From contig BDSI01000061.1 of NCBI GenBank assembly GCA_003117195.1, positions 372,001 through 436,000 on the forward strand: a stretch of DNA of 64,000 nucleotides, in the 5' to 3' direction. This DNA comes from Eudorina sp. 2006-703-Eu-15. Lineage: Eukaryota > Chlorophyta > Chlorophyceae > Chlamydomonadales > Volvocaceae. The position numbers and the translations under genes were made by a program. The notes under the pieces are model-generated. The model saw nothing but the letters and a program-made list of their open reading frames with translations. It searched no databases and was not told where the DNA came from. How positions within the stretch are numbered: position 1 is the first letter of the stretch; the number at the start of each line of letters is the position of its first letter. Shown one piece after another: positions 34,201 to 43,354 of the stretch.

Positions 34201-34595
34201 TGCCGTACGGTGGTTGTCGTACCGGTGGTCGTACGCGGTCCCTGAGGTTCACCACGCCATCGCGGCGGACAGAGCAACAGTGAGGCCTAGAGCAGCCGGC
34301 GCGTCACCCTGCGCCGGCCCGTGCCGTTGCCGTTGCTACCGTTTCCACCGTTGCCGTTGTTACCGTTGCCACAGTTTCCAGCGCCGTTACCGTTGCCGTT
34401 GTTGCATTTCTGCGAGAAAGTTGAATTGACGGGTTTGGGGCCGGGGCCCGTCATTGAACGTCTTCAGTGAACGACGGGAGTTCAAAACCTGACTACAGCA
34501 AGGTATGACTATTGGTACCGTGTCGTAATTCGGCATGATGTTATTTGCGCCAATTTCTGTCATTCAAAAAGGAATCTCCGCACCGGAATACCTAC
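31209..34595. other. Spacer with no supported gene, NUP54 to HRGP-like gene
   Basis: Holds the NUP54 3' flank, many GTACGG/CCGTAC motifs (for example 32872-32892 and 33177-33200), a minisatellite of about 23 bases (CCTTGCCGTACATGGCCTCCAA, 33570-33640) and a CCGTTGCCGTTGTTA array (34320-34405). Open frames of 60-140 codons exist on both strands, but none shows a family motif or splice-phase support. Exons downstream of the minus-strand Pro-rich gene would fall here; I could not find them. Confidence 0.5.
31675..31679 (+). terminator. Probable TGTAA poly(A) signal of NUP54
   Basis: TGTAA 467 bases after the TAG stop, a normal 3' UTR length for volvocine genes. Confidence 0.5.
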
Positions 34596-36178
34596 CGGCG
34601 ACGGTGGTGCAGGAGGTGGTGGAGAGGGCGGGCGCGGGGTGGGCGGCGGCGGGCTGGGCGGGGGCGGGCTGGGCGGCGGCGGAAGCGGGCTTGGCGGCGG
34701 CGGCGGGCCAGGTGGAGGGGGGCGTGGCGGCGGCGGGCTGGGCGAGGGCGGGCTCGGCGGCGGCGGCGGAGGTGGGGGACTGGGCTGAGGGGGCCTGGGT
34801 GGCGGAGGGTTGGGCGGCGATGGACTGGGTGGCAGCGGGCTGGGAGGTGAAGGGCTGGGGGGCAGTGGGCTGGGAGGTGAAGGGCTGGGGGGCAGTGGGC
34901 TGGGAGGTGAAGGGCTGGGGGGCCGTGGACTAGGTGGTGGCGGGGGTGGCGGTGGAGGTGGCGGCGGTGGTGGCGGCGGATAAGGTGGCGGAGGAAATGG
35001 TGGGGGCGGTGGTGGCGGCGGAACAGGCGGCGGCGGCGGTGGTGGCGGAGGCGGCGGAGGCTGTGGGTTAGGCGGCGGTGGCGGGCGCGGCGGCGGTGGT
35101 GGTGATGGCGACGGCGGCGGCTGGGGGCCGGCGACGGTGGTGGGGATGGGGGCGGCGATGGTGGAGACGGTGGCGGCGGCGGGGATGGTGACGGCGGTGG
35201 CGGTGACGGTGGGGGTGACGGGGGCGGCGACGGCGGGGGCGGCGGTGGTGGGCTCGGTGGCAGCGGCGATGGTGGAGACGGTGGCGGCGGCGGGGGCGGC
35301 GACGGCGGTGGGGGCGGTGACGGCGGCGGCGGTGGTGGTGGGCTCGGCGGCGGCGTGGGCGGTGACGGCGGGGGTGGCGGGGGCGGTGACGGCGGGGGCG
35401 GCGGTGGTGGGCTCGGTGGCAGCGGCGACGGTGGGGACGGGGCCGGTGACGGCGGCGGCGGCGGCGGTGGGCTCGGTGGCGGGGATGGCGGGTGCGGCGA
35501 GGGTGGGGGCGTGGGGCTGGGGAAGAGGGCTCCGGCGGGTTGGGTTCCGGAGGTGGTGACGGCGGCAACGGGGGTGCTGCCACCACAGTGGCTTGCGGTC
35601 GGGGGACGCTCGGACTGGGAGGTTGAGGCGGCGGCGGTCTGGGGCTGGGCGGTGACCTGGGGCTAGATGGGGGCTTGGGCGGAGCGGGCGGCGACGGCGG
35701 CGGTTTGGGGCTGGGCGGCGGCTTGGGGCTGGGTGGCGGAGGCGACGGTGCCCTGGGGGTAGGCGGCACAGGCGATGGCGGCTTGGGGCTGGGCGGCGGT
35801 GGCTTGGGGGCGGGCGGGGATGGGGCCGGCGAGGGTGGCGAGGGCGGGGCGAGGGCGGCTTGGGAGGGGGCGTGGGCGGCTTGGGTGGCGGGCTGGGCGG
35901 CCGCGGCGGCGGCGAAGGTTTGGCGGGTGGTCGGGGACTGGGCGGTGGTCGGAGTACGAAACCAGTGACCAAGGGCCAGTCTGGTGGCGGCGGTTCTTCT
36001 GGAAGGTGCACTTGCGAGTGAACTGCAGTTGTGATGGGCAGGGCCAGATGGTTGGCGGGGAGGTAAGGACAAAGAGTAATAGCATCAAGTATAAATTCAA
36101 TCTGCCCGGAGGCCTTGCTGTTGCGCGCCATCGCGACTGAACGTCCCGCCCGACTGTCGATGGCGAAAGAGTGAACAT
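34596..36178 (-). CDS. Ser-Pro-rich (hydroxyproline-rich glycoprotein or pherophorin-like) gene, structure unresolved
   Basis: On the minus strand, an ATG at 36178-36176 opens a frame with an N-terminal hydrophobic segment (RLNLYLMLLLFVLTSPP, about residues 28-44) that could be a signal peptide. It is followed downstream by very long runs of PPSP, PPPSP and PPPP, the repeats hydroxylated and glycosylated in algal wall proteins. The Pro-rich reading is not in one frame: SP repeats are best in one frame at about 35870-35500 and in another at about 35110-34600, with an Ala/Thr/Val/Pro-rich part between. Introns or frameshifts must separate them. The last Pro-rich block ends PPAPPSP directly before GTAGGT (34595-34590), a good donor, so more exons should follow leftward. 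I did not find the Cys-rich pherophorin domains, so membership in that family is inference. It could also be a degenerate copy. Confidence 0.45.
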
Positions 36179-37329
36179 TGCAAACGTTTCAGGCCCCGTT
36201 CTAACAACATATGGAATTTAAGTTATTACTATTGAATAATTTGTGAAGTAATCGCTATCCGATGTCGCCTTTCGTCGACGCCAGGGCAAATCAGGTTATG
36301 TAGTCCTAGATCCTAGGATGATAGCCTCACACCTGATTGAAGTGTTAATAAGGATAATATCGCCAGCGTCAACATGCCGCTTGGCGATCGACACATCTTA
36401 GCCGTTGGCAACAATCTGGATTCGTGATGAGTCAGAACGCTGGCTGTTTTCAACGCCCTTCAATAAAATTGGCTGAAGCTTATCAGCAGTCTGCCACAAT
36501 ATTGACGTGTTCAACGTTGTCTGCACCCGGACCCTACCACGTTGCGACCGCAGCAGCAACGTTGTGCAGTTCTGTTTAGGTTGAGGAGCAAAGTATGCAA
36601 GGGCTCGTCCATCAAGATCGTGACACTGTGTTGAAGACAGTCGGCAAGCACTGATTATGTATGTTTCGGTTGTGCGCTGTACATAAGCGCTACGGGTCCG
36701 ACTACGGGCTTCGTCACAGCTTCCCCAAAGCCGTTGTCAACGAAATAAACACCAACGCTAAATGATACTGATAAAAGTCAAATAACTTGATTTCACTCGC
36801 TCAGTAAATGTGTGGCAGTAGACGCAGCTACCCTGGGAGGTGCGAACCACAACATCCCGTCCGTATATTTTGCCCACTCTACCTACCTGCCCAGTACCTA
36901 CCTGGCCGACATCTGCATCTATCCAATTCTTTTCCTCGTTGATTCGGTCCATTTCTTTACTTTTTTGCCATCCCATTTCATCAGCCTCGCCCCGTCTGTC
37001 GTGGGTGCCGCCGGCTGGTCACACCCACCGTACCACTGCAACGACCGCACAGACCGCGGCCACAGGGAAAACGGCACTCAAATATTCTGATGCGAGCAAC
37101 GAACATATTAAGCAAAACAGAATCGGGCGCGCTCTCAATTTGAGGGGTCCCCGTGTCGGTTCCGCCCCTGGCTGATGCCACATCGAGCTTCGAGCGCCGT
37201 CTATCCGTCGTCGAGCTTTTCTGTAATTTCTGACGCTGACAAATCCCGCGGTGGATGGCCGTGTCGCGGCCATCATGGAATCCCATCTGGGTCCGTCATC
37301 GAATGGAACGAATTATTATTGATGTTCAA

Positions 37330-37530
37330 GCGGTCCTCCGCGGGCCATCGGGTGACAGCCGCAGAACCACGCCACCGTCGCGCACCGGACAGCAGGCTCC
37401 ACAAGTTCACCGAAAAACACCCCCCACACCCACCCTACCAGGGAACCACCCCGTTCCTGAGGACCGGCCATAGCCAGGGATGTGCCCGAATAGCCAGGAT
37501 ACACGTCGGCGGGCCATTTGTGACAGCGGC
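37330..37530 (-). repeat. Long copy of the dispersed repeat
   Basis: Starts CCTCCGCGGGCCATCGGGTG, ACAGCCGCAG, then a body with CCCACCCTACCAGGGAACCA / CCCCGTTCCTGAGGACCGG that matches the 14920-15075 copy. A further fragment with CCGCGGACCCCGCGGGTTAT is at 37722-37750. Confidence 0.7.
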
Positions 37531-38754
37531 AATCTGCACCGATCGACCCGAGGTGGAGCCCCGCTGGCAGTCAAGGCCGTGTGGCTGGCCCCACTGGCGA
37601 CTCGCGGGGTCCTCCTTGCAACGGTTGAACTGGAACGGTAGAACTGTAACGGTTGCAATGCAACGATGACATTCGTAACCCCTGCGAGGATCTACCTGCG
37701 TGCCTTTGTGCACAGCGATTTTCTACCGCGGACCCCGCGGGTTATTTGCATGGCGATATCTGCATGCCTGACGAAGCTCCCTCAACCACAATCAACCATA
37801 CGCTGCGGAATGGGGGTATAAAACCGCGCCAGCCCACCATACCAAGGAGCTAGCACGTACCGGACGGAAGGGCTCCGAAACCACACCGAGCCGCATCCGG
37901 GACCTGCGCCACCAGGGAATGAATGGCCACCCCTGGCCAAGCAACAAAATATTTCCTCTCTAAGCAAAGCATTGGCGAGGCGTTCGCGGCATCCATGACG
38001 GCCCTTCCTCAATCCTCATGGATCCTGCATCCTGGTCACAGCTACCGGTACCTGTCTACCCGAAGTCGTAGTAATCGTTACAAGGTGTACCATGTGAGTT
38101 CTGACCGGCGGCCGCGGCGATCCCCGCGCCACAAGACATACAAGAGGCCCCCCCTCCCGTGGCGCCCATACGGTAGTCCCCATTCCACGTGATCACGTGC
38201 AGCCATCCACGCAGGCTGACGTGTCATCACGATCGGTTCACCTTGTCACCCAGCACCCGCCGCACCGGACCGCATAGCCCCATACCTCCCACCGTGCACG
38301 GCACCTCGCGCGAATGCGCCGCGCCGCCAGAGCAGGCGAGAACTGGATAGGTGAGTGGCTGCCATCGGGCAATCGCAGAGAGGGAAGTGGAGGTGCCGAG
38401 GCTGGTGGGTCCGGTTCAGGCTGTGATGAGCCTGGAGCTCACTGCAGCCCTTCGCTTAATAAAGTGATGCACAGTGATGGAAGGCATGTCGGTACATTAA
38501 CGGTGATGCCATATTGACGGCGGGGTGAGCCGCTGTACAGGCATGTCGCCCAAATGCCAGAACACGCGCACACGTCTGCTTTGTTGGTGACCTGACTAAG
38601 ATGCTCAACACAGAACGAAATATGTTTCCTTCCGTACTTGCAGATGGCAGAAAGAGAGCCAGGTTGCCAGTACGCTTGTGTAAGGGAGGAGCGGCGGCAA
38701 AGGGTGGCAATTACGGAATCAAGCCAACCGGTCCGTCTTATTTAGGGCCGAGGG

Positions 38755-39093
38755 TCAGAGGTAAAATCTTAACTTGAAAATATTTACGCTGGGGCTCTGA
38801 TGCGTAGGGAATATGATGCCCTCGACCATAATTGGCAAGGTAGGGTTGAGTAAACAATCAGGCGACATGTAGCGAGGAACGAAGTTTGGCGTGTGCACAC
38901 ACTCGAACAACATTCGCTGCTCTAAGGAAAACGCGACGGGACAATTTCGAAGAGTGTCGGAAATGACGACGGTTGAGCAGGACGCCAACTGCAGCGGTAC
39001 AGGAAGGACAATGCGAGTCCCCATGCCATTGATCAAATCACGGAGATAGTGAGGGAAGATATTTTCAGGCATACTGTCCTCGACAACTTGCAA
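38755..39093 (-). CDS. Hypothetical frame, 112 codons, unknown
   Basis: Open from 39093 down to 38755, of mixed non-repetitive composition (for example HYLRDLINGMGTRIVLPVP, ECVHTPNFVPRYMSPDCLL) and in a lower-GC stretch where a chance frame this long is less expected. There is no recognised motif, no visible splice support and no paralogue in the window. It runs divergently from the membrane-protein gene starting 110 bases away. It may be noise or a fragment of a mobile element. Confidence 0.2.
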   Translation of the reverse strand: MQVVEDSMPENIFPHYLRDLINGMGTRIVLPVPLQLASCSTVVISDTLRNCPVAFSLEQRMLFECVHTPNFVPRYMSPDCLLNPTLPIMVEGIIFPTHQSPSVNIFKLRFYL

Positions 39094-39202
39094 TCTAATC
39101 CACTATCATCATCACTTATACTGTTATACAGCAACAGATACTCGTGTCGATCGATATACCATCCGTCTCACCTTCTAACCGCGTATTTGCAGTAAAAAGA
39201 TT

Positions 39203-40339
39203 ATGGATGCTTTAAGTGATGGTTCATGCGACCGAGTAGGCAACGGCGACCTCATCGGCATGGGCGTTCGAGTCGGAGTGTACCTACAAGCAGCAGCAGC
39301 TTTAATGGAACTCATTGGAATATGCGTAGAGAAATTTCAAGCAATATGTAAAGCCGATTTGGCATCTCCAAATGGCCAAAATCAAGCGGCCTCTCTTCTG
39401 GACGCTGGGAACGGAGACGCAAGCGAGAGCCCTCTGCTCCAGGCGATGGCTCTGTATGCTGCCCTTATCATTGCCATCACTATTGGAATCGCTGACGGCA
39501 GTGTATGGGACGTTGTCTTCCTGGCATCGTACTTCATTTTGGGCCTGCAGTCCTTGACCATCCTGGTTTTCAGTACGCGTATCACCCGATGGAAGACCGA
39601 CGTATGGGTGCCCTATGCATTGATTGCCTCATACTCGCTCGGCTTGCAGTTTTGGTTTTGGACAGTTGGGTACCGAACTCTGCTCCAACCAACATGTGAA
39701 CCAACGCAGATATGGCTGTTTGTTACGTTTGGTGCTTACGGTGGTTTTCGAACGTTTAGTATTTGTGGTGTGGTATTTTCATCCTTGGTATTCGTCACGC
39801 AACTACTGCAGATTCGCAAGAGCAACCGAGTAGCAGCAGTCCAGGAGCGCGGCGCAACCAATCGACAAAATATCGGGGAAGGAACCGCAAGCCGGAGAAT
39901 CTGCGACAGATGTGGAGGGACAATTGAAGCCTGGCCGGCTGCAACCGATATGGGGCCCACATCGGGAAATGGCGACGTGCGCAGCGACAACGCCGGACGT
40001 CCGCCGTCAAACGAACAAATAATACTTCAATACATATGTACATTAGGTTCCACTATTACGATGCTTGCTCTGTATGTCGCTTCAACTGAGATGACCATCA
40101 AGGCCAACCATCTCACGGGCGTTTCCGACTCGCGCAGCACGGGGCAGGTGCTTGCCCTGCTGTTGGGCATCTTCACTTATTTACAGAGTACCTTGAAGTT
40201 ATACCACACTATAAGGCCCGAGAATTCAGCAAGTGGCTCTGTGCCAACAATGAATCATAACAGGCCCAATAACAACACCGCGCCCGCCGCGCCCAACACG
40301 GCAGCTGTTCCGCTGCCTGCGGCCCCTGAGAACGCTTAA
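39203..40339 (+). CDS. Unknown multi-span membrane protein, paralogue A
   Basis: Single uninterrupted frame of 378 codons, intronless in a region where all other genes are heavily spliced, and lower in GC. About seven hydrophobic segments (roughly residues 24-46, 80-100, 104-125, 133-155, 170-200, 280-300, 318-340) suggest an integral membrane protein. The N-terminus has GDLIGMGVRVGVYLQ just before the first span. A CDRCGG pair of cysteines lies in the large loop between spans 5 and 6, and a conserved block runs from FWFWTVGYRTLL through QPTCEPTQIWLFVTFGAYGG. The tail is Asn/Pro/Ala-rich. The N-terminal motif recalls, from memory, uncharacterised fungal membrane proteins with a GIGVRIAFYIQ-type start; that link is unverified. 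No function is assigned. The paralogue at 42080 supports a real gene. Confidence 0.75.
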   Translation: MDALSDGSCDRVGNGDLIGMGVRVGVYLQAAAALMELIGICVEKFQAICKADLASPNGQNQAASLLDAGNGDASESPLLQAMALYAALIIAITIGIADGSVWDVVFLASYFILGLQSLTILVFSTRITRWKTDVWVPYALIASYSLGLQFWFWTVGYRTLLQPTCEPTQIWLFVTFGAYGGFRTFSICGVVFSSLVFVTQLLQIRKSNRVAAVQERGATNRQNIGEGTASRRICDRCGGTIEAWPAATDMGPTSGNGDVRSDNAGRPPSNEQIILQYICTLGSTITMLALYVASTEMTIKANHLTGVSDSRSTGQVLALLLGIFTYLQSTLKLYHTIRPENSASGSVPTMNHNRPNNNTAPAAPNTAAVPLPAAPENA

Positions 40340-42079
40340 CTTGTCAACATTCCCTAACTGATGCATCATCATCCAGCATCCAGCAACTGCAACAGGTATG
40401 CAAGCGTCCGAATGCGCCCCTGGCTGGTGCGCAGCTAGCTGCACAACATGTGAGACCTACGTACACTGGCTGCTGACCTGCTGTGTGCTGTCCTGTATGA
40501 CCGGCAGTACCACGTGCCTTAAAACATCAGACCTGCACTGCATTGCCCTGCCGTACTGTGTCGTACCTTCGTGGCGGCAGCGACCTTCACACTGTGGCAT
40601 TACCATTAGCCATGCAGATGTACGATAAAACAAACCTTGGCTGATACAGTCATGCCTGTTGCTCGTCCATCATCCGGTTGCCGTACATGACATGGTTGCA
40701 GCGCAGTCGGTCAGCTGATCTAGGCGGTTTGGACGGCGATCACTACGTGGGGTGACCCATGGGTTGATTGTACCACCAACCCATGGGACTCGGCCGCAGG
40801 GCGCGTACTGCCACCGCGGGCGGGGTTGGAAGTCCTTCGTAGCAGGCTTTCTGGGCCCTTGGAACAGGCCAGCGAGGTCGGGACAGCAAGCCGTGGGCCG
40901 TTTGCGACCGGACCCTGGGACCCTGGCAATTGGGTGGCGGCCTCGAACCACTGTGAGGCTGCGGGCGTGCTAGGTTCAGGCGGTTCAGGGGCCTGGCAAT
41001 GCTCTGCAGCACTGTCACTGGCACGGCTGGCCGAGCAGCGCACGTGTCGTACACTCGCGAAGCTGTGGTGAAAATGTTGATCTCCGGTGGGTGCAACTGG
41101 TGGCGTCGCAGTTGTTGCTCCCGTCGGGGCTGAGGCGCCTCTGACTGGCAAAGCAAGACACCACCCTACGGGTAGAACTTTGGTAAGGCGGATGATGATC
41201 TTACGGACGCCTCCCGGCGCCTGACGGCCGATGGGACCATGGCGTCCCGCGTTGGGGAATCAGCGCGCCTCCGGGGCGCTGGAGGTTGCCGTGTGCGTTG
41301 TTGTGGTTAGCGATAGGGCTCACCGCGGGGCCGATGACCCGGGGACCGCACCGTACTATTTGACTTATCCGGTTCTCAGTTATGCAGCGTGGCGGCTGTA
41401 CGGCGGCCAGGTGTGGGTGCGGGGCCTCTCCCCGGGACGGATGCGATGACTGCGAGGCCCAGTGGTCCCCATAGCCATACTACAGCCCTGTTGGAACAAT
41501 TTGCCGACGAATGCCATCACCATCGGGATACGGGTCCACCTTGTAACGGTTAATTAATTAATCACCATCACCCGGTCCGGCAGCAGTAGCATCAGATTGT
41601 AGATTGTATTTTAACAAAACCGTTTACAGAGGATTGGCGCGGGTGAGGGCGCGTGGAGTTTGCTAGGGCATAGGCAGCCGAAACGGCGAAGTGATATAAA
41701 TTTGGGACAAACATTGAAAGATGAAATACGTACTCGTTGCGTTATAAGGGCCCATTTGCATATGCGAAAAATTCATACTTTTTGGGTTGAGGCCTCTGAA
41801 GCTCAATTCTTGGAGGCCGGATGGGCTGGGGCACACTTTTTGTACACGTTGCCGTACTCAAATATTGGTTACGACGACGATCTCCACATATTCTGCGTAT
41901 TCGGGGCTTTCTGGCACAGCCAACCTTTAAGGGAGAAGCTTCTGTCGTTTGTCATTGCGTGACATACGTAGCAGTATACTTCACGGAGGAAAACGGTCGG
42001 TCCATCCCGCGGTGCTCGTCTCGCTTGGACGGCTCACGTCAATCGCACATCTAAACCGTATGTTGTCGATAAGAGAAGT
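40340..42079. other. Spacer between the two membrane-protein paralogues
   Basis: 40360-40480 and 40600-40770 are the non-coding partners of the tail and downstream flank of paralogue B (43217-43690), so the duplicated unit is larger than the coding region. At 41527-41566 is a dispersed-repeat copy (GGGTCCACCTTGTAACGG, then TTAATTAATTAATC). A possible small + frame at 41660-41962 (100 codons) has no support beyond being open. Confidence 0.6.
41527..41566 (+). repeat. Dispersed repeat 3' end with (TTAA)n tail
   Basis: Reads GGGTCCACCTTGTAACGG followed by TTAATTAATTAATC, the family variant with ACC in place of GC, ending in TGTAAC plus a tetranucleotide tail. Confidence 0.65.
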
Positions 42080-43354
42080 ATGAAGGCCTTCAGTGATGGT
42101 GTGTGCGACCAAAGAGGCGACGGCGACCTCATCGGCTTGGGTGTTCGAGTCGGCGCCTACCTACAAGCGGGAGCAATTTTACTGGAGTTATTTATTGGAC
42201 AACTGCTAACAAATTGGCGTGAAGGCGATGAGTCACACGCAAACAACCAAAATCAAACGGCCGCTCGTCCGGACGCTGGGGATGGAGACGCAAACGACAG
42301 CTCTTTGTTCCAGGCGATGGCTCTGTACGCTGCTCTACTTATAGCCCTCACCATCGGTGTCAGAAATGGCGGAATATGGGACGCTGTCTTTATGGCATCC
42401 TGTCTCGTTGTAACCCTGCAGTGCTTGACCATCCTGGTTTTCATCGTGCATTCGAATATCACTTGTTGGAGACCATACATATGGGTGTTCCTTGTTCTTG
42501 TCATTTTGTATTCGCTAGGTTTACAGTTGTGGTTTTGGACAGTTGGGTACCGAACTCTGCTCCAACCAACATGCGAACCAACACAGATATGGCTATTTGT
42601 GACGTTTGGTGCTTACGGCAGGTTCCGGATAGTTAGCATCTGTATGGTAGTGGTACCTTCCGTGATTTTAGTCGCGGCAGTCATAGGAGTACGGTGCTTA
42701 CTATGGAAGCGTTGCAGTCCAGCAGCAGGAGCGCAGCGCAGCGGGCCCCATCTTCAGAGTACCGTGAAAGGAAGCGCAAGCAGCAGCATGAATTGTGACA
42801 AGTGTGGAAATGTCATTGTCGGCAACTCAGGCGCAGCCGCAAGGGTCGCACTGGCAGACAACGTCGACAGCAGCACACGCCCGTCGTCGCTTGCAACAAG
42901 GCTAGCTCATAAGACACCTCAATATATGAGGATATTCATAGCAATGTTTTTGCTGAGCATGTATATCGTTTTGATCGCTGCCACTGAGCTGACAATTAAG
43001 ATCAACCACCTGAGGGGCGTTTCCGAGTTACACAGCACGGGGCAGTTGCTTGCGCTGCTGTCGGGCATTTCCTCGTTGGCGCTGGTTGTCTTAAAATTGC
43101 TTGACATCGTATGGCCAGGAATATCAGCGCGGTTGCTCGCTGGCCGCCTGACAGCGAACAACGACGGTCCCAATACAGGGCCTGATACGGTACCTGTGGA
43201 GCCGCATGAGGTTGCTGATGCGTCATCATCCAGCAGCCAGCAACTGCAACAGGTATGCAAGCGTCCGAATGCGCCCCTGGCTGGTGCGCAGCTAGCTGCA
43301 CAGCATCTGAGACCTATGTACACTGACGGGCTGCTGTGCTGCTGTCCTGGATAA
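42080..43354 (+). CDS. Unknown multi-span membrane protein, paralogue B
   Basis: Intronless frame of 424 codons in the same orientation and with the same layout as paralogue A: N-terminal GDGDLIGLGVRVGAYLQ, about seven hydrophobic spans (roughly 25-46, 82-103, 107-128, 136-157, 172-205, 290-312, 328-350), a CDKCGN cysteine pair between spans 5 and 6, and the near-identical QPTCEPTQIWLFVTFGAYG block. The C-terminus is about 45 residues longer than that of A, with a Ser/Gln run and a final CCCPG. The matching DNA in A lies beyond its stop codon. A good GTATGC donor (ACAG|GTATGC near 43251) lies within this tail, so it could be spliced out. Protein similarity to A is moderate overall but very high in one block (see findings). 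No function is assigned. Confidence 0.75.
   Translation: MKAFSDGVCDQRGDGDLIGLGVRVGAYLQAGAILLELFIGQLLTNWREGDESHANNQNQTAARPDAGDGDANDSSLFQAMALYAALLIALTIGVRNGGIWDAVFMASCLVVTLQCLTILVFIVHSNITCWRPYIWVFLVLVILYSLGLQLWFWTVGYRTLLQPTCEPTQIWLFVTFGAYGRFRIVSICMVVVPSVILVAAVIGVRCLLWKRCSPAAGAQRSGPHLQSTVKGSASSSMNCDKCGNVIVGNSGAAARVALADNVDSSTRPSSLATRLAHKTPQYMRIFIAMFLLSMYIVLIAATELTIKINHLRGVSELHSTGQLLALLSGISSLALVVLKLLDIVWPGISARLLAGRLTANNDGPNTGPDTVPVEPHEVADASSSSSQQLQQVCKRPNAPLAGAQLAAQHLRPMYTDGLLCCCPG

Larger units (their letters stand above)
36179..39202. other. Spacer, HRGP-like gene to first membrane-protein paralogue
   Basis: 36179-36830 is AT-richer than the rest and is the likely upstream region of the minus-strand gene. 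Copies of the dispersed repeat occur at 37330-37530 and 37722-37750. No convincing gene is seen, except a possible minus-strand frame at 38755-39093, listed separately. Confidence 0.5.

Noticed and set aside
34535..35968. Gly/Trp/Ala-rich frames on the + strand
   Set aside because: Antisense of the Ser-Pro-rich minus-strand repeats; they contain no sensible motif.
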